Shown: in pieces, positions 5,971-13,251 of the stretch
Layout: the number at the start of each line of letters is the position of its first letter
Numbering within the stretch: the first letter of the stretch is position 1
Assembly: GCA_027310845.1 (NCBI GenBank)
Contig: DAIDAB010000036.1
Span: 1-14,360 of the forward strand
Direction: 5' to 3'
Source of the DNA: a bacterium
GTDB lineage: Archaea > Thermoproteota > Nitrososphaeria > Nitrososphaerales > CADDZS01
Length of the DNA stretch: 14,360 nt
Position numbers and translations under genes: made by a program
The notes under the pieces: model-generated
Databases searched by the model: none
What the model saw: only the letters and a program-made list of their open reading frames with translations
What the model was told of the DNA's origin: nothing

Positions 5971-6903
5971 GTGAATTCGCAGGAAATCATAGTCGATCTT
6001 CGAAGGCAGGAAATCGAAATTCTGACCGAGCAACGCCTAATAAAGGTCATCGAGGAAAATCCAAGACCCACCACGTACATTGGTTTTGAACCCAGCGGTC
6101 CTTTTCATATAGGACATTTTGCTTCCACAATACCTGTTATCAAACTTGCAAAGGCAGGGTTCCACGCAATCATTCTTCTCGCGGACCTTCATGCCCTCGC
6201 AAACGACAAAGGGGAGTTGAAGGAAATTCACGAAACTGCAAAGCAGGAAAGAGAAATGCTTGAGCACATTGTGAAGAAAATGGGGGCGGGCGGAAAACTA
6301 GACTACAGGTTGGGAACAGAGTTTGAGGATCAGGCTTACTTTATTCAGGTTCTTCGTCTTTCAAAGGTCGTGAACTTTACCGAAGCTGCAAAGAGCATGG
6401 ACGAGATTAGCAGGACTTCGGTCGCAAAAATGACATCATCAGCAATCTACCCCCTGATGCAAGTGGTTGATATTGGTGTCCTCGGTGTGAACGTTGCCGT
6501 AGGAGCCTCGCAACAACGCAAGGTTCACGTCCTAGCCATTGAGAATCTGAAGAAGCTAGGATACCAAACCCCTGTCGCGCTTCACACTCAGGTGCTCCTA
6601 GGGACAGATGGCAAGAACGCAATGAGCAAGACAAAGCTAAACACGATAGATCTAAACGAGACCCAGCAATCGCTTGAAACTAAGATCAGAAAGACTTTCT
6701 GTGCGCCGGGAGACGTTGAGACAAACCCAATACTCGATTGGTACAAAAAGTTCCTCTTTCCATTGAGCGAAACTCCCCTAGAATTCGGGGGAAAGCATGC
6801 AGTGTCATACAATGAATTAGAGTCGTTGTGGGCGAAGAATGAGATCACGCCTCCGCAATTGAAGCAATCTGTAAAGAGAGATCTTGAGAAGCTTCTGCTT
6901 TGA
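5971..6903 (+). CDS. tyrS: Tyrosyl-tRNA synthetase, archaeal type
   Basis: This cytosolic class I synthetase charges tRNA-Tyr. The 310-residue length and sequence match archaeal/eukaryotic TyrRS rather than the longer bacterial form. The N-terminal YIGFEPSGPFHIGHF (36-50) holds the tyrosine-binding Y36 and the HIGH motif (46-49). LLADLHALANDKGEL (69-83) is a family signature. IYPLMQVVDIGVLGVNVAVG (159-178) carries Y160, Q164 and D167, the counterparts of the tyrosine pocket of the Methanocaldococcus enzyme. The KMSKS loop reads AMSKT (217-221), so its first lysine is replaced by alanine. The compact C-terminal anticodon-binding region (AKNEITPPQLKQSVKRDLEKLL) is typical. The start is GTG with a TATA box about 37 bases upstream. 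Confidence 0.95.
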   Translation: MNSQEIIVDLRRQEIEILTEQRLIKVIEENPRPTTYIGFEPSGPFHIGHFASTIPVIKLAKAGFHAIILLADLHALANDKGELKEIHETAKQEREMLEHIVKKMGAGGKLDYRLGTEFEDQAYFIQVLRLSKVVNFTEAAKSMDEISRTSVAKMTSSAIYPLMQVVDIGVLGVNVAVGASQQRKVHVLAIENLKKLGYQTPVALHTQVLLGTDGKNAMSKTKLNTIDLNETQQSLETKIRKTFCAPGDVETNPILDWYKKFLFPLSETPLEFGGKHAVSYNELESLWAKNEITPPQLKQSVKRDLEKLLL

Positions 6904-6910
6904 AGGTTCA

Positions 6911-6920
6911 TAATATATAA
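6911..6920 (+). promoter_or_regulatory. TATA box for the flippase-like gene
   Basis: TAATATATAA lies in the gap just after tyrS, about 40-48 bases before the TTG start of the flippase-like gene, leaving a leader of roughly 15-20 bases. It indicates that the broken gene downstream still has an apparent promoter of its own. Confidence 0.5.
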
Positions 6921-6958
6921 CGTCTTTAGAAACAGGAACGTCAAGACAGTAATCACCT

Positions 6959-7255
6959 TTGGCAGAAACACCTGCTGGTCAGGCAGATGACCGCGTGCGC
7001 AACATTACTCGCGGCGTGACTTCTCTCTCAGTCCAGAATATCGGCACTAGCTTGCTTGCCTTCGTACTGCTTGCGGCGCTTTTGCGTTTTTTCCCTATAC
7101 AATTCGGAGTCTACTCCGCTGTTCTCTTGGTTGTCGGGATCGCAGGGTCGTTTTCGACATTCGGTTTGCAGGCCGCCTCCACGAGGTACGTTGCGTTTCT
7201 AAGAGAAAGGGATGAAGGCGAGTCGTGGTCTGCTGCACTCTATCTTTGGTATTGA
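6959..7255 (+). CDS. Polysaccharide flippase-like protein, N-terminal piece (frameshifted)
   Basis: The first 98 codons of a MATE/Wzx-type membrane transporter whose remainder lies in another frame (7225-8454). After a short polar start (MAETPAGQADDRVRN) come the GVTSLSVQNIGTS segment and two hydrophobic helices (about 29-44 and 52-72). FSTFGLQAASTRYVAFLRERDEG then matches the well-known loop of oligosaccharide flippases. The frame ends in SAALYLWY-stop, just where the next helix should begin. The TTG is the first start after an in-frame stop at 6950. Together with the next piece it would make a protein of about 498 residues, normal for the family. Confidence 0.8.
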   Translation: MAETPAGQADDRVRNITRGVTSLSVQNIGTSLLAFVLLAALLRFFPIQFGVYSAVLLVVGIAGSFSTFGLQAASTRYVAFLRERDEGESWSAALYLWY

Positions 7256-8454
7256 GTCTCGTGGTGACCCTTGCTTATAGTCTCCTTGCGCCGTACTTCT
7301 CTTTGTTTTTCACAAAGTCGACACAATGGACTGATCTCTTTCTTCTTGGGGGGCTGTGGCTCTTTGGAAGCTCGCTCGGCGCGACAGTTCAGGGAATCAT
7401 CCAAGGCTTGAAAAAGTACACGCTTCTTGCAAAAATACTATTTGTATCGAGGTTTGCGATGGTCGCTTTCACCATACTAGTATTGTTTGCATACCACAAT
7501 ATTGCGATTCCAGTTATCGGTTGGGCAGTATTCTACTTTCTGATAATTGGATGGAGTATCAAGTTCGTTGCAAAAGACCTGTTCTCAAAGAAAAGCGGGA
7601 GGTACTCTTTCTCAACTATAATGCGATACAGCTTTCCTCTGGGGATCGCTGGGATTATACAGATCTTTGCCTCAAGTTCTGACTCGATCGTAGTTGGCGG
7701 ATATCTCGCCTCAATCTCGCTCGGCGTCTACACTGCGGCTCTTCAGATAACTGCTGTTCTCGGGACTGTTCTCGTCACGCCGCTCATAACTGCATTTTTC
7801 CCAGAGACATCGAGTGCAGCAGATTCAGAACTATCAAACGCTTTCCGCTTGGCGATTCGCTTTTTGATGCTCTCTGTGTTACCCGCTTCTTTCATGCTAG
7901 CTGCGCTCTCTCCTCAACTGCTTACACTCTTCTCTGGTGGAGGAAACTATGTCGGGGGCATATTGCCCATGGAATTGATAGCATTTTTCTATGTGTTCAC
8001 AGGAATCCAATCAGTATCGATCTATCTCTTGCAGGCGGTGGGGCGTACTTTGCAAGCGATGGCGGCGGGAGTTGTAGGCGCTTTTGTAGACATTGGGGCA
8101 TCTATTCTGCTAGTTCCAAGTCTTGGACTGGAGGGAGCAGCGTTGAGTAAGATCGCAACCGCGCTGATTGGCACGCTTGTTGCAATCTACTATGTGAGAA
8201 TGTATGCAAGAAACCTTGACAGGCTGAAATTCTATGGCAAGTGCATAATCTCTTCAGCAGTACCTTTTGCGGCTTCACTTGCACTCACCCTGTTTGTTTC
8301 ATCCAGAACATTGACTCTGATTCCATACGCTTTGCTCTCCGCAGTTCTCTTCTTGTTTTGTCTTAGAATCATGAAAGTACTTAGTGAAGAAGATAAGAGA
8401 TATCTTTCACATCTCTTACCTTCATTCGGACAGAAGATCCTGAAACTCATCTGA
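7225..8454 (+). CDS. Polysaccharide flippase-like protein, C-terminal piece (frameshifted)
   Basis: The continuation of the flippase-like gene in a different frame. Coding in the family sense begins near LSLVLSLVVTLAYSLLAPYF; the first few residues (MVCC) are probably out of frame, and the GTG at 7225 is unlikely to be a real start. Several membrane helices follow, with GTVQGIIQGLKKY-like loops, YSFPLGIAGIIQIFASSSDSIVVGGYLA (start of the second half), LLQAVGRTLQAMAAGVVGAFVDI and LVPSLGLEGAALSKIATAL, all typical of Wzx/MATE polysaccharide exporters. Such proteins flip lipid-linked sugars across the membrane. The long undamaged frame here suggests the break is recent or a sequencing error. Confidence 0.82.
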   Translation: MVCCTLSLVLSLVVTLAYSLLAPYFSLFFTKSTQWTDLFLLGGLWLFGSSLGATVQGIIQGLKKYTLLAKILFVSRFAMVAFTILVLFAYHNIAIPVIGWAVFYFLIIGWSIKFVAKDLFSKKSGRYSFSTIMRYSFPLGIAGIIQIFASSSDSIVVGGYLASISLGVYTAALQITAVLGTVLVTPLITAFFPETSSAADSELSNAFRLAIRFLMLSVLPASFMLAALSPQLLTLFSGGGNYVGGILPMELIAFFYVFTGIQSVSIYLLQAVGRTLQAMAAGVVGAFVDIGASILLVPSLGLEGAALSKIATALIGTLVAIYYVRMYARNLDRLKFYGKCIISSAVPFAASLALTLFVSSRTLTLIPYALLSAVLFLFCLRIMKVLSEEDKRYLSHLLPSFGQKILKLI

Positions 8455-8536
8455 GAGAATAGCCGCAATTGCTACGACAAGTTTGAATATCAGTATGCAA
8501 TTTAGTTCATGCCAGAGTAGGGGCTGAGAACAGAGA

Positions 8537-8923
8537 ATGGTGAGCATTCCAACTGCAGGAGCCTTGATCGTATCACTCATAGTTCTGATCATTTTGTGGA
8601 TCATCATTTCGATTCCGGTATACATTGCAGGTAAGGTTGTGGCAGGGCCGAATGCAACTATAGGAAGAGCAATGGGTGCGACTCTATTAGGGCCTATTGT
8701 CTTCACAATTGTTCTCGTTCTGGGCAGAATTGTACTTGGTTCAGTTGCTGGCCTTACAATTCTTGCTCTTATCGTAGCGTTTTTCGCATGGCTCTGGGTT
8801 TACAAGGAACTCTTTAGGACGGGGTGGCTTGGCGCATTGGGCATCGCAATACTCTCGGTCATCACGACGATAATAATAGTGGCCATCCTTGCTGTCATCG
8901 GATTCGTTGCGTTTGCACTGTAG
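8537..8923 (+). CDS. Small integral membrane protein of unknown function
   Basis: A 128-residue, very hydrophobic protein with four probable helices (about 8-33, 44-64, 68-88, and a long one at 96-127). The only polar features are the loop AGKVVAGPNATIGRAMGATLLG (31-52), where a helix seems broken by GPN, and the short VYKELFRTG segment (88-96). I do not recognise the family with certainty; similar four-helix proteins with a GxxATxGRA loop occur among uncharacterised archaeal proteins. ATG start, with GGGGCTGAG at 8520-8528 as a possible weak ribosome-binding site. It stands alone between the flippase-like gene (82 bases away) and the GH15 gene (74 bases). Confidence 0.75.
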   Translation: MVSIPTAGALIVSLIVLIILWIIISIPVYIAGKVVAGPNATIGRAMGATLLGPIVFTIVLVLGRIVLGSVAGLTILALIVAFFAWLWVYKELFRTGWLGALGIAILSVITTIIIVAILAVIGFVAFAL

Positions 8924-8997
8924 AGCCAAGTTCTTTGGTTAGCATTCAAAACAATTAGATAGCGTAGTTTCTCACGTGCTGAAACGTAGAGATCATC

Positions 8998-10863
8998 TTG
9001 CGGAGCAAAGATCCAAAATTGGAAATGAACTGGCGCAAGATCACACGGCCCTACCTTGAAAATTACAAGCCAATCCGAGACTATGCGCTTATTGGCGACC
9101 AGAGGACTTGCGCTCTCGTCGGAATCGACGGCTCGATTGACTGGCTCTGCGTACCAAGATTTGACTCACAAAGTGTTTTCGCATCAATCCTCGACAAGAA
9201 CAGGGGAGGAAGCTTTCGCATTTCTCCGATGAATGGAGAGTTTGAAACTCGCCAGTTCTACGAGGACAATACGAACATTCTCTTGACTGAATTCAAGGAT
9301 GGAGCTAGTCATCTTCAGATACTTGATTTCATGCCTTGCTTCAAGGTCTCCCGCACTATTGTTTCAACGGGAGAAATTCACAGAAGAGTTGAGTGCACTG
9401 AAGGCGAGTTTGAATTCAAAATCTTAATTGAGCCAAGAATGAACTATGGCGCGATAGTTCCCAAAGCTGCAAAAGTCGAAAAGGTGGGCTATTCATTTAC
9501 TTCTTCAACAGTTGGAACGGAACAGCTTTCGTTGATAACGTCCTTGGACCTTCAAATCGGGAATGGAGGCCTCTCTGGTTCAAAGAAACTCTCTCGGGGA
9601 GAAAGGGCGGATCTCGTGCTGAGATACGGGGGGGCAATACTGCATCGAGGAGAAGACGCGATGACAGACATGAAACTCTCAGAGACAAGGAGATACTGGA
9701 AGAAATGGGCTGCAAAATGTGAGTACAATGGTAGATGGCGAGAATATGTTGTAAGATCGGCTCTCGCTCTAAAACTTCTTGTCTACGCGCCTACAGGTGC
9801 AATAGTCGCAGCCGCCACAACTTCGCTTCCAGAGCAAATGCATGGAATTAGGAACTGGGATTACAGGTATTCGTGGATCAGGGACTCTTCATTTGTGCTC
9901 TGGGCGTTCCATTCCATCGGACACAACGAAGCTGTGGAGCCCTACCTTGAGTGGCTCATGAGTACATTTTACCTTACCGCGCAGAACATGCAAGTAATGG
10001 TTGGTATTGGAGGAGAGCGAGACCTCACAGAGCGAACTCTTGACCACCTGGAAGGCTACAACGCTTCAAAACCTGTGAGAGTGGGAAACGGGGCCTGGGA
10101 TCAATTCCAGCTGGATCTTTACGGCATACTTGTGGATTCACTCTACTTCTCTCATTTGCACAAGAAAAAGGCGACAAGAAAAGTCTACGAATACCTGATC
10201 AGGCCTGTAGTGAAAATAGTAGAAGAGGTTTGGAACAAACCGGATTGCGGCATTTGGGAGGTGAGAGGAGGAAAGCGCAACTTTGTCTACTCGAAGGTCT
10301 GGTGCTGGGTCGCCGTTGATCGAAGCATAAGAATAGCTGATTCTTTGAAGATGAAAGAAGATGTTCAAAAGTGGTCAGTACTTCGGGACAAAATTCGGGA
10401 GGCGATATATGGAAGAGGATGGAATGAATCGATCAAGTCGTTCGTGCAGTCATATGATTCAGGCGACCTAGATTCTGCAAACCTCTTGATGCCGCAACTC
10501 AAATTTATCAATGGAAAGGATCCAAAAATGATCTCCACAATAAGACGGATCCAAGAGTCGCTTATGAGCGAGGGCAAGTTCCTCTACCGGTACAAGACCG
10601 ACGACGGCCTACCAGGGGATGAAGGGGCATTTCTCATCTGCAGTTTCTGGCTTGTAAGCTGCCTTGCAATGGCTGGGAAATTGAAAGAAGCTGAAAACTT
10701 GCTGAATTCGCTATTGGATTGTTCAAACCACGTGGGCTTATTCTCTGAAGAAATTGATCCTAGAGATGGTTCGATGCTTGGCAACTTCCCACAGGCGTTC
10801 AGTCATATGGGCTTTATCACCGCGGTCACAGACATTGAAAAGGCAAGAAATGCTAGAAGATGA
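8998..10863 (+). CDS. Glycoside hydrolase family 15 protein (glucoamylase or trehalase)
   Basis: GH15 enzymes release glucose from starch-like chains or split trehalose with inversion. This 621-residue protein has the N-terminal beta domain opening PIRDYALIGDQRTCALVGIDGSIDWLCVPRFDS (25-57) and the catalytic (alpha/alpha)6 barrel from about 250. Barrel signatures include IRNWDYRYSWIRDSSF (284-299), NGAWDQFQLDLYG (364-376), the acid-bearing CGIWEVRG (E421), SKVWCWVAVDRS (432-443), DGLPGDEGAFLICSFW (536-551) and the base-bearing LFSEEIDP (E584 or E585). The E421-E584 spacing resembles characterised archaeal GH15 trehalases, so trehalase is a real alternative to glucoamylase. No signal peptide is seen, implying a cytosolic enzyme. 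The start is uncertain: TTG at 8998, or ATG at 9025 (Met10), which lies just before the conserved region. Confidence 0.9.
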   Translation: MRSKDPKLEMNWRKITRPYLENYKPIRDYALIGDQRTCALVGIDGSIDWLCVPRFDSQSVFASILDKNRGGSFRISPMNGEFETRQFYEDNTNILLTEFKDGASHLQILDFMPCFKVSRTIVSTGEIHRRVECTEGEFEFKILIEPRMNYGAIVPKAAKVEKVGYSFTSSTVGTEQLSLITSLDLQIGNGGLSGSKKLSRGERADLVLRYGGAILHRGEDAMTDMKLSETRRYWKKWAAKCEYNGRWREYVVRSALALKLLVYAPTGAIVAAATTSLPEQMHGIRNWDYRYSWIRDSSFVLWAFHSIGHNEAVEPYLEWLMSTFYLTAQNMQVMVGIGGERDLTERTLDHLEGYNASKPVRVGNGAWDQFQLDLYGILVDSLYFSHLHKKKATRKVYEYLIRPVVKIVEEVWNKPDCGIWEVRGGKRNFVYSKVWCWVAVDRSIRIADSLKMKEDVQKWSVLRDKIREAIYGRGWNESIKSFVQSYDSGDLDSANLLMPQLKFINGKDPKMISTIRRIQESLMSEGKFLYRYKTDDGLPGDEGAFLICSFWLVSCLAMAGKLKEAENLLNSLLDCSNHVGLFSEEIDPRDGSMLGNFPQAFSHMGFITAVTDIEKARNARR

Positions 10864-10898
10864 ATCGCTCAAATTGATACGCCGCACAATGACCAATT

Positions 10899-10952
10899 TC
10901 TTTTATCCTAGAACAATCCGAGTGTAGATTGTAAGACGTTTCTAGAAAGAGG
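10899..10952 (+). promoter_or_regulatory. Promoter and ribosome-binding site of citrate synthase
   Basis: TTCTTTTATCC (about 10898-10908) is a TATA-like box, giving a start near 10930. AGAGG (10948-10952) lies 8 bases before the TTG, one of the clearest Shine-Dalgarno sequences in the window, and supports that TTG over the nearby ATG at 10953, which is closed at once by TAA. Confidence 0.5.
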
Positions 10953-10960
10953 ATGTAATT

Positions 10961-12232
10961 TTGCCAGACACACTCACAATAAAGGACAATCGCACTGGAA
11001 AGCAATATGAGATTCCTATTGAAAGCGGCGCAATTCATGCGACGGATCTCAGGCAGATCAAGACATCAGATTCCGATTTTGGTCTGCTCTCCTACGATCC
11101 CGCTTTCTTGAACACTGCATCGTGCAAGAGCAAGATCACCTTCGTCGATGGCGACGCAGGGATTCTAAGGTACCGCGGATACCCAATCGAAGAGCTAGCA
11201 GAAAAGTGCACGTACCTTCAGGTTGCCTATCTCCTGGTCCATGGCGAACTCCCGAGCAAGAGTGAATACGAGCAATGGGTTCACAACATCACCTACCACA
11301 CAATGGTGCACGAGAACGTAAAGAAATTCGTGGATGGCTTTCACCACGACGCGCACCCAATGGGGATGCTTGTTTCTACAATCGCAGCGCTTTCGACATT
11401 CTATCCCGACGCAAAGAACATTTTTGATGAGAAATCAAGAGACCTCCAGATCTGGAGGTTGATAGGAAAGATTCCGACGCTCGCCGCATTTGCATACAGG
11501 CACTCTGTGGGAATGGCTTACATCTACCCAAGCAACGACCTGACTTATGCTGAGAACTTTCTCTCGATGATGTACAGGCCTTCTTGGACCACGAAGTACG
11601 AGCCGAACAAAACTCTCGCCAAAGCTCTAGATGTCCTGTTTATTTTGCATGCTGACCACGAGCAGAACTGCAGCACGAATGCAATGAGAACTGTTGGAAG
11701 CTCCCATCCCGACCCATATTCTGCCGCTGCTGCCGCGACCGCTGCTCTCTATGGGCCGCTGCACGGAGGAGCCAATGAGGAAGTGGTAAGGATGCTTGAG
11801 GAAATTGGCTCTGTGGACAAGATACCCGAGATCATCAGACAGGTCAAGGATGGGAAGAGGCTCTTGATGGGATTCGGGCATAGAGTCTACAAGAACTATG
11901 ATCCGCGCGCGAGGATCATAAAGAAGATTGCAGATCAGGTCTTTGAGGTGACAGGGAGAAACAGGCTTCTTGACATCGCTCTTGAGCTTGAAAAAGTCGC
12001 GCTCTCGGATGATTACTTTGTCAAGAGAAAGCTATACCCGAACGTCGACTTTTACTCGGGCCTCATCTATCAGGCGATGGGCTTTCCGATGGACATCTTC
12101 CCCGTGCTTTTTGCGATTCCAAGGATGTCTGGATGGCTCGCGCAATGGCAGGAGATGCTTTTGGATCACGAGCAAAAGATCTCGCGCCCAAGGCAGATTT
12201 ACTTGGGGTATCCCGAGCGCCACGTCCCTTAA
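10961..12232 (+). CDS. gltA: Citrate synthase, bacterial GltA-like
   Basis: Condenses acetyl-CoA with oxaloacetate to citrate, the entry step of the TCA cycle. The 423-residue protein aligns by eye over nearly its whole length with E. coli GltA, including the extra N-terminal beta domain (1-50) absent from the shorter (~380-residue) citrate synthases of Sulfolobus and Thermoplasma. Landmarks are ASCKSKITFVDGDAGILRYRG (53-73), LHADHEQN (229-236), GPLHGGANEE (catalytic H268), MGFGHRVYKNYDPRA (H307) and LYPNVDFYSG (D363), so the H/H/D triad is intact. Of the residues that bind NADH in E. coli GltA, counterparts of Y145, R163 and K167 are kept (Y148, R166, K170), but R109 is replaced by Y112 and C206 has no cysteine counterpart, so NADH control is doubtful. 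TTG start with a Shine-Dalgarno sequence. Confidence 0.96.
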   Translation: MPDTLTIKDNRTGKQYEIPIESGAIHATDLRQIKTSDSDFGLLSYDPAFLNTASCKSKITFVDGDAGILRYRGYPIEELAEKCTYLQVAYLLVHGELPSKSEYEQWVHNITYHTMVHENVKKFVDGFHHDAHPMGMLVSTIAALSTFYPDAKNIFDEKSRDLQIWRLIGKIPTLAAFAYRHSVGMAYIYPSNDLTYAENFLSMMYRPSWTTKYEPNKTLAKALDVLFILHADHEQNCSTNAMRTVGSSHPDPYSAAAAATAALYGPLHGGANEEVVRMLEEIGSVDKIPEIIRQVKDGKRLLMGFGHRVYKNYDPRARIIKKIADQVFEVTGRNRLLDIALELEKVALSDDYFVKRKLYPNVDFYSGLIYQAMGFPMDIFPVLFAIPRMSGWLAQWQEMLLDHEQKISRPRQIYLGYPERHVP

Positions 12233-12285
12233 GAACTGGGCTTTGCTATCCCACTGAATTCCTGATTCCATCCCAGAATCGCAAG

Positions 12286-12297
12286 TTTCTTAAGAAA
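12286..12297 (+). promoter_or_regulatory. Palindromic TATA-like element before the zinc/RHH gene
   Basis: TTTCTTAAGAAA is a perfect 12-bp palindrome centred 40 bases before the TTG start. If it serves as the TATA box, transcription starts near 12318. Because the downstream gene may encode a DNA-binding protein with a dimeric fold, autoregulation at this palindrome is conceivable but unproven. Confidence 0.35.
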
Positions 12298-12331
12298 GAT
12301 CTATCCTTGCTTCTTTAGTCGCGCAAAGTCA

Positions 12332-12667
12332 TTGTGTGAACATCTAGAAGTAAGCGAGTTTGGTACCTATGCCGTGGCGTTGGGAAACATAGTTCAGACT
12401 ATGATGCTCCAAAAGTGCAGCTCATGCGGCGCATACTTGACGCTTGATTCAACCGAGGTTTCGGCAAATCAAATCCTCGAGCAGATTGGCGGGACAAAGA
12501 CGCGGATGCGCACGATAACAATTCAAGTGAACAGCGAGCTATATGAGAGACTCCAGGAATTGATGCGTAAGGAAACCGATGCCAAGGATACGTCCAAGAT
12601 GATGTCGGAGATCCTGGCGCTGGGCTTGAGTCAATACAGGAAGATTCTTAGTCGCGAAACACCCTAG
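12332..12667 (+). CDS. Small protein with Cys/His cluster and ribbon-helix-helix-like C-terminus
   Basis: A 111-residue protein I do not recognise as a named family. The N-terminal part has C2 and H4 (MCEH) and, later, C29-x2-C32 (KCSSCGAYL), a CxH...CxxC arrangement able to bind one zinc ion. The C-terminal part reads RTITIQVNSELYERLQELMRK followed by a turn and DTSKMMSEILALGLSQYRK: one strand and two helices in the order of the ribbon-helix-helix (CopG/MetJ-like) fold that binds DNA as a dimer. A small transcriptional regulator is the most natural reading, but the basic residues normally in the DNA-contacting strand are sparse (ITIQV), so a pure dimerisation role is possible. The TTG start gives the CEH motif at the very N-terminus. 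It has its own promoter-like element and no clear operon partner. Confidence 0.72.
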   Translation: MCEHLEVSEFGTYAVALGNIVQTMMLQKCSSCGAYLTLDSTEVSANQILEQIGGTKTRMRTITIQVNSELYERLQELMRKETDAKDTSKMMSEILALGLSQYRKILSRETP

Positions 12668-12680
12668 CTACTCGCCTACC

Positions 12681-12687
12681 TTTTATC
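12681..12687 (+). promoter_or_regulatory. TATA-like box for the GNAT gene
   Basis: TTTTATC lies 29-35 bases before the TTG start and predicts a message with a leader of only a few bases. The same TTTTATCC word occurs before citrate synthase, which strengthens both calls. Confidence 0.4.
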
Positions 12688-12715
12688 CCGTGAGAATCTC
12701 GCCCCTATCCTAGGC

Positions 12716-13198
12716 TTGAAAGTATCAATCAGGAAAGCGAAAAGAAGCGATTCCCGCGATTTTGTCAAACTCGTTGTTGCTCTGGCAAAATTCGAGCATC
12801 TAGCTCCTCCGACAAGCTCCGCGAAGCGAAGGCTCATCCTGGATACTTTCCAAAAGAAAAGACTGAATCTATTCCTCGCCTTTGTTGACGGAAGAGCGGT
12901 CGGCTACGCGCTTTACTTTTTCACCTATTCATCCTTCCTTGCATTGCCTTCACTTTATCTTGAGGATCTGTTTGTGTTAGAGCAATTCAGGGGCGTCGGC
13001 ATTGGAAAGAAGCTATTTGTGAAATGCATCGAAGAGGCAAAGAGGCAGGACTGCGGAAGGATGGAGTGGTCCGTCTTGACCTGGAACAGGAAGGCGATAG
13101 ATTTCTACGAAAAGATGGGCGCAAGACGCCTCAAGGAGTGGCATTATTATAGACTTGACAGAAAAGGAATCTCAAAGGCCCTTCCTAACAAGTTGTGA
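12716..13198 (+). CDS. GNAT family N-acetyltransferase (SSAT-like)
   Basis: A 160-residue acetyltransferase that would use acetyl-CoA to acetylate an amine. The N-terminal strand VSIRKAKRSDSRDF is typical of GNATs. LYLEDLFVLEQFRGVGIGKKLF (80-101) contains the acetyl-CoA pyrophosphate loop (R92-G-V-G-I-G), and CGRMEWSVLTWNRKAIDFYEKMGAR (113-137) contains motif B with the Asn124 and Tyr131 region. The LEDLFV, EWSVLxWN and FYEKMGA pattern resembles spermidine/spermine and thialysine acetyltransferases, so a polyamine or small-amine substrate is plausible, though ribosomal or other protein targets cannot be excluded. The start is TTG in a nearly leaderless position after a TATA-like box; 48 bases separate it from the zinc/RHH gene. 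Confidence 0.88.
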   Translation: MKVSIRKAKRSDSRDFVKLVVALAKFEHLAPPTSSAKRRLILDTFQKKRLNLFLAFVDGRAVGYALYFFTYSSFLALPSLYLEDLFVLEQFRGVGIGKKLFVKCIEEAKRQDCGRMEWSVLTWNRKAIDFYEKMGARRLKEWHYYRLDRKGISKALPNKL

Positions 13199-13217
13199 GT
13201 CAATCTTGTGAGCGAAC

Positions 13218-13225
13218 GTTATAAC
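13218..13225 (+). promoter_or_regulatory. TATA-like box for the ABC exporter genes
   Basis: GTTATAAC is centred 30 bases before the TTG of the ATPase gene, predicting a leader of only a few bases. A second TTATA at 13242-13246 is too close to the start to be used at normal spacing. Confidence 0.4.
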
Positions 13226-13251
13226 TGATCCCCAGATTTCCTTATACGCAA

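Noticed and set aside
6588..6971. 127-codon minus-strand ORF opposite the end of tyrS
   Set aside because: It overlaps the well-supported tyrS coding sequence and its product shows no domain or motif; it is a shadow of the real gene.
7240..7256. Programmed -1 ribosomal frameshift in the flippase-like gene
   Set aside because: No X-XXY-YYZ slippery heptamer, and the tRNAs at TAT and CTT could not re-pair after slipping one base back. I saw no obvious downstream stimulatory hairpin.
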